Assembly: GCA_937138955.1 (NCBI GenBank)
Contig: CAKZPJ010000848.1
Coordinates: forward strand, 1 to 23,827
Reading direction: 5' to 3'
Length of the DNA: 23,827 nucleotides
Origin: an uncultured Flammeovirgaceae bacterium
GTDB lineage: Bacteria > Bacteroidota > Bacteroidia > Cytophagales > Cyclobacteriaceae
Part shown: positions 15,589-23,827 of the stretch, piece by piece
How the letters are laid out: every line of letters begins with the position of its first letter
Numbering within the stretch: the first letter of the stretch is position 1
Notes under the pieces: model-generated
What the model was told of the DNA's origin: nothing
The model's input: only the letters and a program-made list of their open reading frames with translations
Database searches by the model: none
Program-made: the position numbers and the translations under genes

Positions 15589-16482
15589 TTAAACTTTATC
15601 TAATAAATAAGCAATCTGCACTACTGGCAGATAAATAAAAGAGCCAAACATAATTTGTAAAGCTACTTTACGAGAACCATCCATCATTAATCGGAAGGTT
15701 TGCCCCAAAAATAACACACCACACACCGTGGCTACAATAGCTGAGTCTACTCCAGTGATTCCAAATTTAAGAGGCAGCAGCCCCAATGGTATCAGAAACA
15801 ATGTGTAGGTCATAATCTGCACTGCCGACTGAACGGTTTTCCCTCCTTTAGAAGGTAGAAGTTTGAATCCCGCTTTGCTATAATCTTCATCGGCTACCCA
15901 AGCAATGGCCCAGAAATGAGGAAATTGCCAAATAAACTGGATAGCAAAGATGATAAGCGCTTCGTGCGTAATTGTTCCGGTGACTGCTGTCCAACCTAGC
16001 AGAGGAGGCAGTGCCCCCGGAATAGCTCCTACTAGCACGGCGATAGGACCAACTCGCTTAAGTGGGGTGTATACAAAACTATACAGTACGAAGGACAAAA
16101 AAGCTAGTCCGGTAGTTAATGGATTGGTGAACTGAGCTAGCAGCAACATACCAGCACTGCCGGTTACTAATGCTACTCCCACTGCTTCCGAAGTGCTTAT
16201 CCTTTCGGTAGGTAGCGGACGGTTCTTCGTACGAGACATCAACTTATCGTAATTCTGCTCAATGATCTGATTTACCGTTGATGATGCCCCAGAAAGTAAA
16301 AAGCCACCTGCTAGTAGAATAGCTAACTGCACCCAATCTACACTACCCAGCGTCGCCAAAACGAAGCCAAAACCTGACGAAAACGCTACCAACATTGATA
16401 AGCGGACTTTCAACAGTTCGGTATAGCTACGTAGCTTTTCGCTCCAAATATCAGTTGCTTCAACTCTCTTAGTAGCTTGCAT
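15589..16482 (-). CDS. ctaB: Protoheme IX farnesyltransferase (heme O synthase)
   Basis: The 297-aa UbiA-family membrane protein converts heme B and farnesyl diphosphate into heme O. The first Asp-rich motif is clear: N71 in TVNQIIEQNYDKLMSRT with D79, M82, R84, T85 and then N-R-P-L-P. The second, VADEDYSKAGFKLLP, lies in the loop after helix 5. About nine hydrophobic segments are visible. Its start overlaps the end of ctaA by 14 nt, so the two heme A biosynthesis steps are translated together. The product feeds CtaA and then CoxA. Confidence 0.96.
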   Translation of the reverse strand: MQATKRVEATDIWSEKLRSYTELLKVRLSMLVAFSSGFGFVLATLGSVDWVQLAILLAGGFLLSGASSTVNQIIEQNYDKLMSRTKNRPLPTERISTSEAVGVALVTGSAGMLLLAQFTNPLTTGLAFLSFVLYSFVYTPLKRVGPIAVLVGAIPGALPPLLGWTAVTGTITHEALIIFAIQFIWQFPHFWAIAWVADEDYSKAGFKLLPSKGGKTVQSAVQIMTYTLFLIPLGLLPLKFGITGVDSAIVATVCGVLFLGQTFRLMMDGSRKVALQIMFGSFIYLPVVQIAYLLDKV

Positions 16483-17569
16483 ATTCCTGGGTTTCCTTGG
16501 TTACATTTGGTTGGACGAACTGGCCCAAATTTAGTTTCATTAGCAAAAATAATTGAATCCCAAAGGCTACGGTAGCCAACAATAAATGTACTGGTTGCGC
16601 TACTCTAGGAATTCCAAAATAAGCCATAATTCCGCCGGAAATAACTTCCATACCAATAATTACTACTAATACCAAACTCCACTTCGTTAAGTTTCCCCTA
16701 AGACCGAAACGTTGAAACAAAGTAGCCGCCAACCACAAATGAGCCGCAATTACAATAAACGATAGTGATCGGTGTAAAGTAAAAATACTTCCTAGAGATT
16801 CTATCCATTTCTGCCGTCGATCCCCCCCTAGTTCTTTAGCTATAATATCTACCGATTCTCGCACTTGGGTGCCAAGCAAAATTTGCCCTAGCGTAAGAAG
16901 CAGCAATACTACCAGTAATGTGTTGAGTGATGTCAACTCTTTCTTAGGTAGGATATCTTCATTAGATAATGCTGGTGGTTGGGCGCGGAAAGCAACGTAG
17001 ATAAGTAGACTTACGATAACCAAGGCCAGCAGCATATGAAAGGTAATCATGCCGGAGAGTAGGTTTGTAGAAACGACAATTGAGCCGATCCAACCCTGAA
17101 ACCCGACCAAAATTACCGCAGCGAATGATACCCAAACCAAGCTACGGTCGGACTGCCAGTATTTCAAGGATGCCAAGAATGTAGCAAAGATGAGTAACCC
17201 AATAACAGCTCCTATCAGACGATTTACGTATTCTATCCAAGTTTTAGAAGCGTTAAAGTCTTCCTCAACTAAAATAGATTTATCGTTCTTAATTCGATTG
17301 GCTAAGTCACTGAATCCCAATGACTCAAGATAGGCAGTAAATCTGCTATTTTTCTCAGCTCTTTGTTGAGCATAGACTTCCTTATAGTTTTGAGGAAGTT
17401 GGGATACCTCGGTGGGAGGCACCCAACTATTAAAGCATTTAGGCCAATCTGGACAACCCATGCCCGAACCAGTACTGCGAACAATACCTCCTACCAAAAT
17501 TAGCAGGTAAACCGCTACCAGCGTAGCGATACTAAGCTTGGGTAGTAATCTACTTGGCGTGGGGTTCAT
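16469..17569 (-). CDS. ctaA: Heme A synthase (COX15/CtaA)
   Basis: The 366-aa membrane protein oxidises the C8 methyl of heme O to give heme A. Seen here are the RSTGSGMGCPDWPKC region (C39, C45), E113 and R117 in WIEYVNRLIGA, and the four expected heme-ligand histidines H178 (TFHML), H266 (LHRSL), H277 (AAHLW) and H328 (PVHLL). An upstream ATG at 17707 would lie deep inside coxA and adds 46 basic, family-unlike residues. ATG 17569 gives the normal N-terminus just before helix 1 and a 20-nt overlap with coxA. It sits between coxA and ctaB. Confidence 0.94.
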   Translation of the reverse strand: MNPTPSRLLPKLSIATLVAVYLLILVGGIVRSTGSGMGCPDWPKCFNSWVPPTEVSQLPQNYKEVYAQQRAEKNSRFTAYLESLGFSDLANRIKNDKSILVEEDFNASKTWIEYVNRLIGAVIGLLIFATFLASLKYWQSDRSLVWVSFAAVILVGFQGWIGSIVVSTNLLSGMITFHMLLALVIVSLLIYVAFRAQPPALSNEDILPKKELTSLNTLLVVLLLLTLGQILLGTQVRESVDIIAKELGGDRRQKWIESLGSIFTLHRSLSFIVIAAHLWLAATLFQRFGLRGNLTKWSLVLVVIIGMEVISGGIMAYFGIPRVAQPVHLLLATVAFGIQLFLLMKLNLGQFVQPNVTKETQEYASY

Positions 17570-19427
17570 CCATCTTTTCGGTCTTCTCACCTTCTCGTTC
17601 AATACCGATCGATTCATTTTCATAAGGCAGATTAGACTCAGGAGTCTCAGAGAACGGAACCGTCTGCGGAATATAGTCTTCAGGAGCGCCGGGCTTACTA
17701 TAGTCATAAGGCCATCGGTACACCGTAGGAATTTCTCCGGGCCAGTTTCCGTGCCCAGGATTACGAGGGGTGGTCCACTCCAATGTATTTGATTTCCACG
17801 GGTTCAGCGGTGCTAACCGGCCTCGGAAAATACTATTGAAGAAGTTATAAGCAAAAACTAACTGTCCGAAGAAAGTTAAGATCGCGGCAATACTGATGAA
17901 CATATTCAAATCAGTGAACGCCCCAAATGGATCGAAGGTAGTGAACGAATAATAACGACGAGGGAAACCTGCGATACCGATGTAGTGCATTGGAAAGAAT
18001 ACCAGATATATTCCCGCGAAAGTTAACCAGAAGTGAACGTAGCCTAAACCTTTGTCCATCATCCTACCGAACATTTTCGGGAACCAGTGATAGACCCCGG
18101 CCATCAGTCCGAAGAATGAGGCACTACCCATTACTAAGTGAAAGTGGGCTACTACGAAATATGTATCGTGGAGCTGAATATCGATAGCGGAGTTCCCTAA
18201 GAATATTCCCGTCAGACCACCCGATATAAACACCGATACTAGTCCAATGGAAAACATCATTGCAGTAGTAAAACGAATGTTTCCCTTCCAGAGCGTAGTC
18301 AGATAGTTAAATACTTTCACAGCAGAAGGTACCGCAATAATTAGCGTCAGAAACATGAAGATAGAACCTAAAAACGGATTCAATCCTGAGACGAACATAT
18401 GATGCGCCCAAACTACAAACGATAGAATGGTAATACCTAACATGGAACCTATCATGGCTCGGTAACCAAAAATAGGTTTACGAGAGTTGGTGGCGATAAT
18501 TTCAGAAGTAATTCCCAATGCTGGAAGTAGTACAATGTATACTTCGGGGTGACCTAAGAACCAGAATAAATGCTGATACAGAATTGGACTACCACCTATA
18601 TTAGGCAAAGCTTCACCATTGATAAATATCTCGGACAAGTAAAAGCTTGTACCAAAGCTTCGGTCAAAAACCAAAAGAAGCGCAGCAGCTACTAACACTG
18701 GAAATGATAGTAGTCCGATGATCGCCGTTAAGAAGAATGCCCAGATGGTTAGTGGCAATCTAGCAAACGACATTCCTTTGGTTCGCAAGTTAATAATCGT
18801 GGTAATATAGTTAATCCCTCCTAGCAAAGTAGAAGCGATAAAGAATACCATTGCTACCAACCACAGCGTCATTCCCATTCCTGAACCTTGAATGGCTTGG
18901 GGCAGTGCGCTTAATGGTGGATAAACAACCCAACCACCCGCTGCTGGACCAGTTTCTAGAAACAGCGAAGAAAGCATAATCACACTGGCTAAGAAAAAGA
19001 ACCAGTACGACAGCATATTCATAAAACCGGAGGCCATATCTCGGGCACCGATTTGTAAAGGAATTAAGAAATTACTGAATGTACCACTCAAACCGGCGGT
19101 TAGCACAAAGAATACCATAATAGTACCGTGCATAGTAACTAAAGCCAGATAAAATTCAGGGTCAAGGCTGCCGGTTTCAGAAATCCAACCTCCTAAAAAT
19201 GGTTTTAGAAAACTCATATCCATCTCGGGAAAGCCGAGTTGTAATCGGAAGATAATAGATAATAAGCCCCCTAAGAATGCCCAAAGAATACCACTAATTA
19301 GGTACTGCTTGGCAATCATTTTATGATCTTGACTGAATATGTAGGTAGTAATAAAATTACCGTGGTGGTGCTCTTCCTCATGCACGTGATCGTGCTCTAC
19401 TGCGTGTTCAATATTTGCCGTTGCCAT
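17550..19427 (-). CDS. coxA: Cytochrome c oxidase subunit I, aa3 type
   Basis: The 625-aa catalytic subunit reduces O2 to water and pumps protons. Metal ligands are complete: H100 and H430 for heme a, H428 for heme a3, and H293, H342, H343 for CuB with the cross-linked Y297 in GHPEVY. E295 in that motif, D130 (IGARDMA) and K371 (PSAVKVF) mark the D and K proton channels of the A1 class. The N-terminus is His/Glu rich (about 8-22) and the C-terminal tail of about 90 residues is hydrophilic, ending in a charged stretch. It lies 25 nt after coxB and overlaps ctaA by 20 nt. Confidence 0.98.
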   Translation of the reverse strand: MATANIEHAVEHDHVHEEEHHHGNFITTYIFSQDHKMIAKQYLISGILWAFLGGLLSIIFRLQLGFPEMDMSFLKPFLGGWISETGSLDPEFYLALVTMHGTIMVFFVLTAGLSGTFSNFLIPLQIGARDMASGFMNMLSYWFFFLASVIMLSSLFLETGPAAGGWVVYPPLSALPQAIQGSGMGMTLWLVAMVFFIASTLLGGINYITTIINLRTKGMSFARLPLTIWAFFLTAIIGLLSFPVLVAAALLLVFDRSFGTSFYLSEIFINGEALPNIGGSPILYQHLFWFLGHPEVYIVLLPALGITSEIIATNSRKPIFGYRAMIGSMLGITILSFVVWAHHMFVSGLNPFLGSIFMFLTLIIAVPSAVKVFNYLTTLWKGNIRFTTAMMFSIGLVSVFISGGLTGIFLGNSAIDIQLHDTYFVVAHFHLVMGSASFFGLMAGVYHWFPKMFGRMMDKGLGYVHFWLTFAGIYLVFFPMHYIGIAGFPRRYYSFTTFDPFGAFTDLNMFISIAAILTFFGQLVFAYNFFNSIFRGRLAPLNPWKSNTLEWTTPRNPGHGNWPGEIPTVYRWPYDYSKPGAPEDYIPQTVPFSETPESNLPYENESIGIEREGEKTEKMDEPHAK

Positions 19428-19452
19428 AACCTTTTTAATTATACGCTTTCTC

Positions 19453-20523
19453 TTAATTAATCTTCTCTGCTTCTACTTTGTTTTGTTCTTCTATACCTGC
19501 GCTCACCATTGCTAGGTCTTTTAAATCGCTCGGTACTTTTGCCAGATAATCGGGGTTGCCTTGCAACCAAGGTTTTCTCTCTGCTTTCCACGCTTCGTAA
19601 TCTTCCGGTTCGTCTACAACAAACCGTAGTCGCATTGAAAAATGCGCTCGTCCGCAGACTTCCGTACAAAAAACGTTATAGTTGAAATCAGGATCACCCA
19701 GCTCTTCTCGCATCTCCTCCGTTGTTTTAGTAGCAGTAAACCAAAAGCGCGTTGGCATTCCGGGTACTGCATCTTGCTTCAATCTGAACTCAGGAATATA
19801 CACGCTATGCAAGACATCTCTCGCTCTAATTTTAAGCAATACCGGTTTACCTTTGGGTACGTGAAATTCGCCGGAAGACACGGTGAGATCGTCAAAAGAG
19901 GCTTTGTCGGTAAAGTCCATTCCCCAGATGTTTTGGGCATCAATCAGACGATAGTCATACTCTCCCAACTGCTCATCGGTTCCCGGATAGCGAACTGTCC
20001 AAGCAAACTGATATCCCATTATTTCAATAATCTCTGAATCGTCCGGGGCTTTAGCTGTAATATCAGTCCAGGCTTTCCAGCCGGAGAAGACCAAAACAGC
20101 AAGCACAATAGCTGGAATTACTGTCCAGACAACTTCTAATTTGCTATTATCAGGATAAAATAAAGCTTTGCTCGTTTCTTTATACTGATAACGATATGAG
20201 AAGTAGAACAGCAAGATATGCGTTAGGATAAAGATAAAACCAGTAACGGCCATCGTAATCCAAAACAACCGGTCGGTAACTACTCCGTGCTCGGAAGCTA
20301 CTGCCGGATCGTACTTATCAAACTCAGCTATAGAGTACCAGGTCATAAGCCCTCCCATAACCACAAGAAAAACCATAAACAGCATAGCATTTACCTTATT
20401 TCCGGTAGAGGCATACTTTTTATCGGTACCGCGCGCAACATTCAATAATTTTAATATCCTCAAAACAGTAAAGAGGATTACTAAAAATAGAACTACTCCA
20501 ACTGCTATCAAAAACTGAGTCAT
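19453..20523 (-). CDS. coxB: Cytochrome c oxidase subunit II
   Basis: The 356-aa protein carries the CuA site: H239, C286, E288, C290, H294 and M297 in FCTEVCGRAHFSM. It takes electrons from cytochrome c and passes them to subunit I. Four hydrophobic helices are visible (about 3-24, 45-63, 88-110, 132-148), two more at the N-terminus than in the classical two-helix protein. There is no C-terminal CxxCH, so it is not a caa3-type fusion. Electrons probably arrive from ActE or ActA hemes, as in the Flavobacterium ACIII-aa3 supercomplex. It begins 21 nt after actF. Confidence 0.97.
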   Translation of the reverse strand: MTQFLIAVGVVLFLVILFTVLRILKLLNVARGTDKKYASTGNKVNAMLFMVFLVVMGGLMTWYSIAEFDKYDPAVASEHGVVTDRLFWITMAVTGFIFILTHILLFYFSYRYQYKETSKALFYPDNSKLEVVWTVIPAIVLAVLVFSGWKAWTDITAKAPDDSEIIEIMGYQFAWTVRYPGTDEQLGEYDYRLIDAQNIWGMDFTDKASFDDLTVSSGEFHVPKGKPVLLKIRARDVLHSVYIPEFRLKQDAVPGMPTRFWFTATKTTEEMREELGDPDFNYNVFCTEVCGRAHFSMRLRFVVDEPEDYEAWKAERKPWLQGNPDYLAKVPSDLKDLAMVSAGIEEQNKVEAEKIN

Positions 20524-20544
20524 ATCTGTAGATTTATCTATCTA

Positions 20545-21864
20545 TTAAGTGTGATGATGTAAACTTTCTTGCAACATCGGGTGGTTACGAGCCACCAAAG
20601 GTGCTTTTGCTAGGTTGCCCAGTACTACAAATAGGAAAGCGGATAAATAAATCATAGCCAACCCTATTTCCAGAATACCAAAACTTCCATTTTCTTTGAG
20701 AACTCCAGGAGTTACCATTAAGTAAAAATCCAGCCAGTGCCCAACTAGCACTACCACGCAAACGACCTTAATAATTATCGTATGTCGCTTGGAATCCCTC
20801 GTCATAAAAACCAGGAAGGGGAAGAAGAAGTTCATGATAAGATTGATGAAAAAGATAGGTGAATAGTAGTCGCTACTCAATCTTTCTACGAAGTAAATTG
20901 TTTCTTCAGGAATGTTGGCATAGTAGATTAAAAGGAACTGACTAAACCATATGTATGTCCAGAAAATACTGAAGGCAAAAACGAATTTTCCCAAGTCGTG
21001 CAGATGGCTAGAATTGATTATCGTCAGATAACCAGCCTCCCGTAATAAAACCACCATCAGTGTGATTGCGGCAAGTCCTGATACAAACCAACTGGCAAAA
21101 ACATACCATCCAAACATGGTACTAAACCAGTGAGTATCAATAGATAAAACCCAGTCCCAAGCTGAGGTAGAAGAAGTTACGGCAAATATGATAATGAAGA
21201 TTGTTGAGTATTTTACCATTTTATGAAAGTGCCCTACTCCTCCCAGCTTATCTTCGGCTAGCGATTCTTTGCGAATGTAGCGGTACATCATGTACCAGAG
21301 CGCAAAGTAAAGTATCATTCTACCCAGATAGAACGGAATGTTTAAATAGGCCTGCTTTCCGGCGATGATATAATCGTAACGAGGGTCACTCTCATCGTAT
21401 AGGTAACTGTGGGTCCAGTGAAATAAATTACTATGCGCTAACCAAGCTACTACAAAAACTACCAGCATCAATACCCCGGCGTACGGTAACCAAGCTCCAA
21501 ATGCTTCGGGAATACGTTTGATTGAAGCCGACCAACCTGCTTGAGCCGCGTATTGAAAGGCAACGAAAAACAAGCCAATTACTGCTAACCCAGTGAAGTA
21601 CACGTTGTTTATCCACAGGTTAGTAAAGAGTCGTTCGTACCAATGGAATTCGCCGTGACCTTCTCCACCGTGAGCTCCTTCGGCTGCAGCTCCGGCAACT
21701 TCAGCTTCGTGACCATGACCACCGCCCCAAATCATAAGATAGAGCACGCCTATTATAAATAAGACCGCTCCAACTACTCCAATAATTGTGAGTTGTTTTT
21801 TGATACCGCTGGTAAACTGGAAGTATTCTTCCTGTACATTTTCCGTAGTTGAATGAGTCGCCAT
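20545..21864 (-). CDS. actF: Alternative complex III subunit ActF
   Basis: The 439-aa protein has about ten membrane helices and matches the ActF/quinol:cytochrome c oxidoreductase membrane subunit, a paralogue of the NrfD-like ActC. Typical patterns are FHWYERLFTNLWINNVYF near 74-91, WLAHSNLFHWTHSYLY, and SAWDWVLSIDTHWFSTMFGWYVFA. An early Gly/Ala/His-rich loop (about 51-73) follows helix 1. ActF is thought to take part in proton passage beside the quinol-oxidising ActC. It starts 17 nt after actE and is followed closely by coxB, linking complex III and oxidase genes in one transcript. Confidence 0.94.
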   Translation of the reverse strand: MATHSTTENVQEEYFQFTSGIKKQLTIIGVVGAVLFIIGVLYLMIWGGGHGHEAEVAGAAAEGAHGGEGHGEFHWYERLFTNLWINNVYFTGLAVIGLFFVAFQYAAQAGWSASIKRIPEAFGAWLPYAGVLMLVVFVVAWLAHSNLFHWTHSYLYDESDPRYDYIIAGKQAYLNIPFYLGRMILYFALWYMMYRYIRKESLAEDKLGGVGHFHKMVKYSTIFIIIFAVTSSTSAWDWVLSIDTHWFSTMFGWYVFASWFVSGLAAITLMVVLLREAGYLTIINSSHLHDLGKFVFAFSIFWTYIWFSQFLLIYYANIPEETIYFVERLSSDYYSPIFFINLIMNFFFPFLVFMTRDSKRHTIIIKVVCVVVLVGHWLDFYLMVTPGVLKENGSFGILEIGLAMIYLSAFLFVVLGNLAKAPLVARNHPMLQESLHHHT

Positions 21865-21881
21865 GCGTTTATTTTAGTCGA

Positions 21882-22514
21882 TTACTGTTGTTGCAAAGTT
21901 TGTACGTACCGCACAATTTTCCATCGTTCGGCAATATCCATTTGGGAACCGTGAGCGTTCATTCGCCCTCTTCCCCAAGTAATTGTATGAAATATGTGCC
22001 CTTCGGTCATATCTACGTATCGTCCTTTATTGTATGCCGGAACTCCCAGGTATACCTTTCCAACCGGCCCATCGCCCTGACCGGCTCCACCGTGGCAGGG
22101 ATAGCAAAACTTTGTATATAATGTTCGCCCTTCGGCTAACACCGCTTCGGTAGAGTCTATGGGGTTCTTCAGCATTCGTGCAGCTAACTCAATACTATCT
22201 GCTGGAATACGGTAGGGTAAAAAATCATTGGGGTTCCGACGAACCGTATTGGCCGGTGGAACTCTTGAATTCATCTGATACGGATTATAAGGGTTGGAGT
22301 TATAGAACTCTCCTACTCCGTTATCTAATGAGCTTAACCAAGCACCTTCGTCAGTATCTGTAATCTGAGTAAGTGGCTCGTAGGGTGTTGAGTGGTACAT
22401 TTGCGGAGCGTACTCTAAACCCTGAAAATCGCCTTTAGCTCCACAGCCAGCTAAGGCTACAATCAGAATAAGTAAGAAACTCGCCGTACGACAGTAGTTT
22501 AAGTATCGCTTCAT
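21882..22514 (-). CDS. actE: Alternative complex III monoheme cytochrome c subunit ActE
   Basis: The 210-aa lipoprotein has an N-terminal helix and lipobox LAGC with lipid-anchored C24, then a cytochrome c domain with the heme motif CYPCH (C137, C140, H141); M185 in GRGRMNAHG is the likely sixth ligand. It receives electrons within ACIII and can hand them to CuA of the oxidase. An upstream ATG at 22535 would overlap actD by 17 nt and add seven residues before MKRYL. ATG 22514 lies 4 nt after the actD stop and gives a normal lipoprotein signal, so it is preferred. Confidence 0.93.
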   Translation of the reverse strand: MKRYLNYCRTASFLLILIVALAGCGAKGDFQGLEYAPQMYHSTPYEPLTQITDTDEGAWLSSLDNGVGEFYNSNPYNPYQMNSRVPPANTVRRNPNDFLPYRIPADSIELAARMLKNPIDSTEAVLAEGRTLYTKFCYPCHGGAGQGDGPVGKVYLGVPAYNKGRYVDMTEGHIFHTITWGRGRMNAHGSQMDIAERWKIVRYVQTLQQQ

Positions 22515-22518
22515 ATTT

Positions 22519-23043
22519 CTAATTCTGCTTTTCATTTACTTCTATAGCACCCGCGTTTACCAACGTTTGCTTGATTTCGGCAGTATCAATGCTATTCTTA
22601 GCCAAGTTAATAGCCATAATATATTTGTCATCAGTAGCTCTAAGGTCAAATATTTTTGCTTTTCCGTAGGGGCGCAGATCACTGATAATCATGAATGTAC
22701 CGACCATCCCCAAAGCAGATAATAGCACCGTCAGTTCAAAGGTCACCGGAAAAAATGTAGGAATAGACGTAAAATCTTTTCCCCCAATGATCATTGGCCA
22801 GTCAATACCCATCATATAAAATTGCATAAGCAGTGCCAGGGAAGTGCCAAGTATTCCAAATAGAAAGGCAGCAATAGGCAACTTAGATCGTTTGTACCCA
22901 AGAGCATCGCCTAAACCATGTACGGGGAACGGGGTATAACATTCATGAATACGAATACCTGATTCGCGCACTTTCGTTACTGCATTCAGCAATACGTCGT
23001 CGTCATCAAATACACCAACCAAAAATTTATTTCCTACGGTCAT
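22519..23043 (-). CDS. actD: Alternative complex III subunit ActD (DUF3341)
   Basis: The 174-aa protein has a cytoplasmic start containing the DUF3341 pattern GVFDDDDVLLNAV and YTPFPVHGLGDALGY, two membrane helices (about 57-77 and 98-120) and a small cytoplasmic C-terminal domain. ActD helps hold the membrane part of ACIII together and carries no cofactor. It lies between actC and actE with gaps of 8 and 4 nt, the conserved order. Confidence 0.95.
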   Translation of the reverse strand: MTVGNKFLVGVFDDDDVLLNAVTKVRESGIRIHECYTPFPVHGLGDALGYKRSKLPIAAFLFGILGTSLALLMQFYMMGIDWPMIIGGKDFTSIPTFFPVTFELTVLLSALGMVGTFMIISDLRPYGKAKIFDLRATDDKYIMAINLAKNSIDTAEIKQTLVNAGAIEVNEKQN

Positions 23044-23051
23044 AGTATTAG

Positions 23052-23827
23052 TTAGTTTTTTGAAGTGGTAGGGGTCATTTCCTCTGCTGTCTGAGTGGTT
23101 GTCTGCGACTCCCGCATCGTAGGTTGCTTTTCTCCGGTAGCCTTAAGAATACTCTTTACTTCGGCCATATTTATCACTGGGAAAAACTTAGCAAAAAGGA
23201 AAAAGAATGTAAAGAATAAACCGATAGTGAAGATAAAATCTCCCAGGTCGTAAATAGTAGGCTGGAACATCGCCCAAGATGAAGGCAAATAATCGCGGTG
23301 CAACGAGGTTACAATAATTACGAATCGCTCAAACCACATTCCAATATTCACTACAATGGAAAGAATGAAAGTAGCTACTATGCTAGTTCTAATCTTTTTA
23401 ATCCAGAATAGCTGAGGTGATACTACATTACAAGTCATCATTGTCCAGTACGCCCACCAATATGGCCCGGTTGCCCGATTTAAAAACGCGTACTGCTCGT
23501 ACTCAACTCCCGAGTACCAAGCCATAAATAACTCAGTGATGTAAGCAACCCCAACAATTGATCCGGTTACGATGATGATAATATTCATCATCTCAATGTG
23601 ATTAATCGTAATGTAATCTTCCAGTTTATAAACCTTACGGGTAATCAGCATTAGCGTAAGTACCATCGCAAAGCCCGAAAAGATGGCTCCTGCTACAAAA
23701 TAAGGCGGAAAAATAGTAGTGTGCCAACCCGGAATCACGGAAGTTGCAAAGTCGAAAGATACAATGGTGTGTACCGAAAGCACCAGTGGAGTAGCTAAAC
23801 CAGCTAAGATTAAAGCAACTGCCTCGT
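23052..23827 (-). CDS. actC: Alternative complex III quinol-oxidising subunit ActC (partial)
   Basis: Only the last 257 complete residues are in the window; the frame is open to the right edge, so the N-terminal part lies outside. The visible protein is an NrfD/PsrC-like membrane protein with at least six hydrophobic segments. It contains [20 protein letters not shown] at the edge, [37 protein letters not shown] and [21 protein letters not shown], all typical of ActC, which binds and oxidises menaquinol. The C-terminal tail is Thr/Gln rich. The GTG at 23783 is internal, not a start. Confidence 0.94.
   Translation of the reverse strand, partial: EAVALILAGLATPLVLSVHTIVSFDFATSVIPGWHTTIFPPYFVAGAIFSGFAMVLTLMLITRKVYKLEDYITINHIEMMNIIIIVTGSIVGVAYITELFMAWYSGVEYEQYAFLNRATGPYWWAYWTMMTCNVVSPQLFWIKKIRTSIVATFILSIVVNIGMWFERFVIIVTSLHRDYLPSSWAMFQPTIYDLGDFIFTIGLFFTFFFLFAKFFPVINMAEVKSILKATGEKQPTMRESQTTTQTAEEMTPTTSKN

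Noticed and set aside
16469..17707. Long form of ctaA starting at 17707
   Set aside because: The extra 46 residues are basic, unlike the family, and lie within the conserved coxA reading frame; ATG 17569 gives a normal start.
19642..20037. A 131-codon plus-strand ORF
   Set aside because: It lies antisense to the strongly conserved CuA-domain part of coxB and has no recognisable protein features.

Overview
The window looks like chromosomal DNA of a Bacteroidota bacterium, most likely a Cytophagales-type marine or environmental lineage. The reasons are an alternative complex III (Act) cluster fused to an aa3-type cytochrome oxidase operon in the order usual for that phylum, DUF3341, DUF983 and DUF420 accessory proteins, a secreted Asp-box propeller protein, and a TTTG-N20-TAnnTTTG promoter of the Bacteroidota housekeeping type in front of a tRNA. 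No integrase, transposase, CRISPR array or phage gene was seen.

Layout. (1) 1-200: a tRNA-Lys(UUU) with a candidate promoter and a strong hairpin terminator. (2) 325-5679, minus strand: five signalling genes transcribed leftwards, namely a single-domain response regulator, an NtrC-type sigma54 activator, a soluble PAS histidine kinase, an Rcp1-type response regulator, and a REC-PAS-histidine kinase whose kinase core resembles NtrB. They could form one phosphorelay ending on the NtrC-type activator. (3) 5680-7997: a 377-bp gap, then a plus-strand run of two conserved proteins of unknown function (72 and 201 aa) and a secreted 13-repeat MORN protein. (4) 8025-11165, minus: a large secreted sortilin-like protein with about eleven Asp-boxes, convergent with the MORN gene. 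(5) 11240-23827, minus: the respiratory cluster. In transcription order it holds actC (cut by the window edge), actD, actE, actF, coxB (subunit II), coxA (subunit I), ctaA (heme A synthase), ctaB (heme O synthase), two subunit III genes, subunit IV, a Sco-like protein, a wrecked DUF420 gene, a small secreted CxxC membrane protein and DUF983.

How the genes work together. ActC-F belong to the quinol:cytochrome c oxidoreductase that passes electrons through heme c proteins to the CuA centre of CoxB and on to the heme a/a3-CuB centre of CoxA. CtaB and CtaA make the heme A; Sco-like and DUF420 (CtaM-like) proteins are expected assembly factors.

The most notable feature is at 11922-13127. A minus-strand DUF420 gene, in the place expected for the oxidase operon, is split in two and frameshifted, and an intact, diverged DUF420 paralogue lies between the halves on the opposite strand (12348-12890). 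A second oddity is that the Sco-like protein keeps its CxxxC but lacks the usual copper-ligand histidine. I did not find a clearly new biological system. The DUF420 replacement and the multi-component phosphorelay are the best leads.
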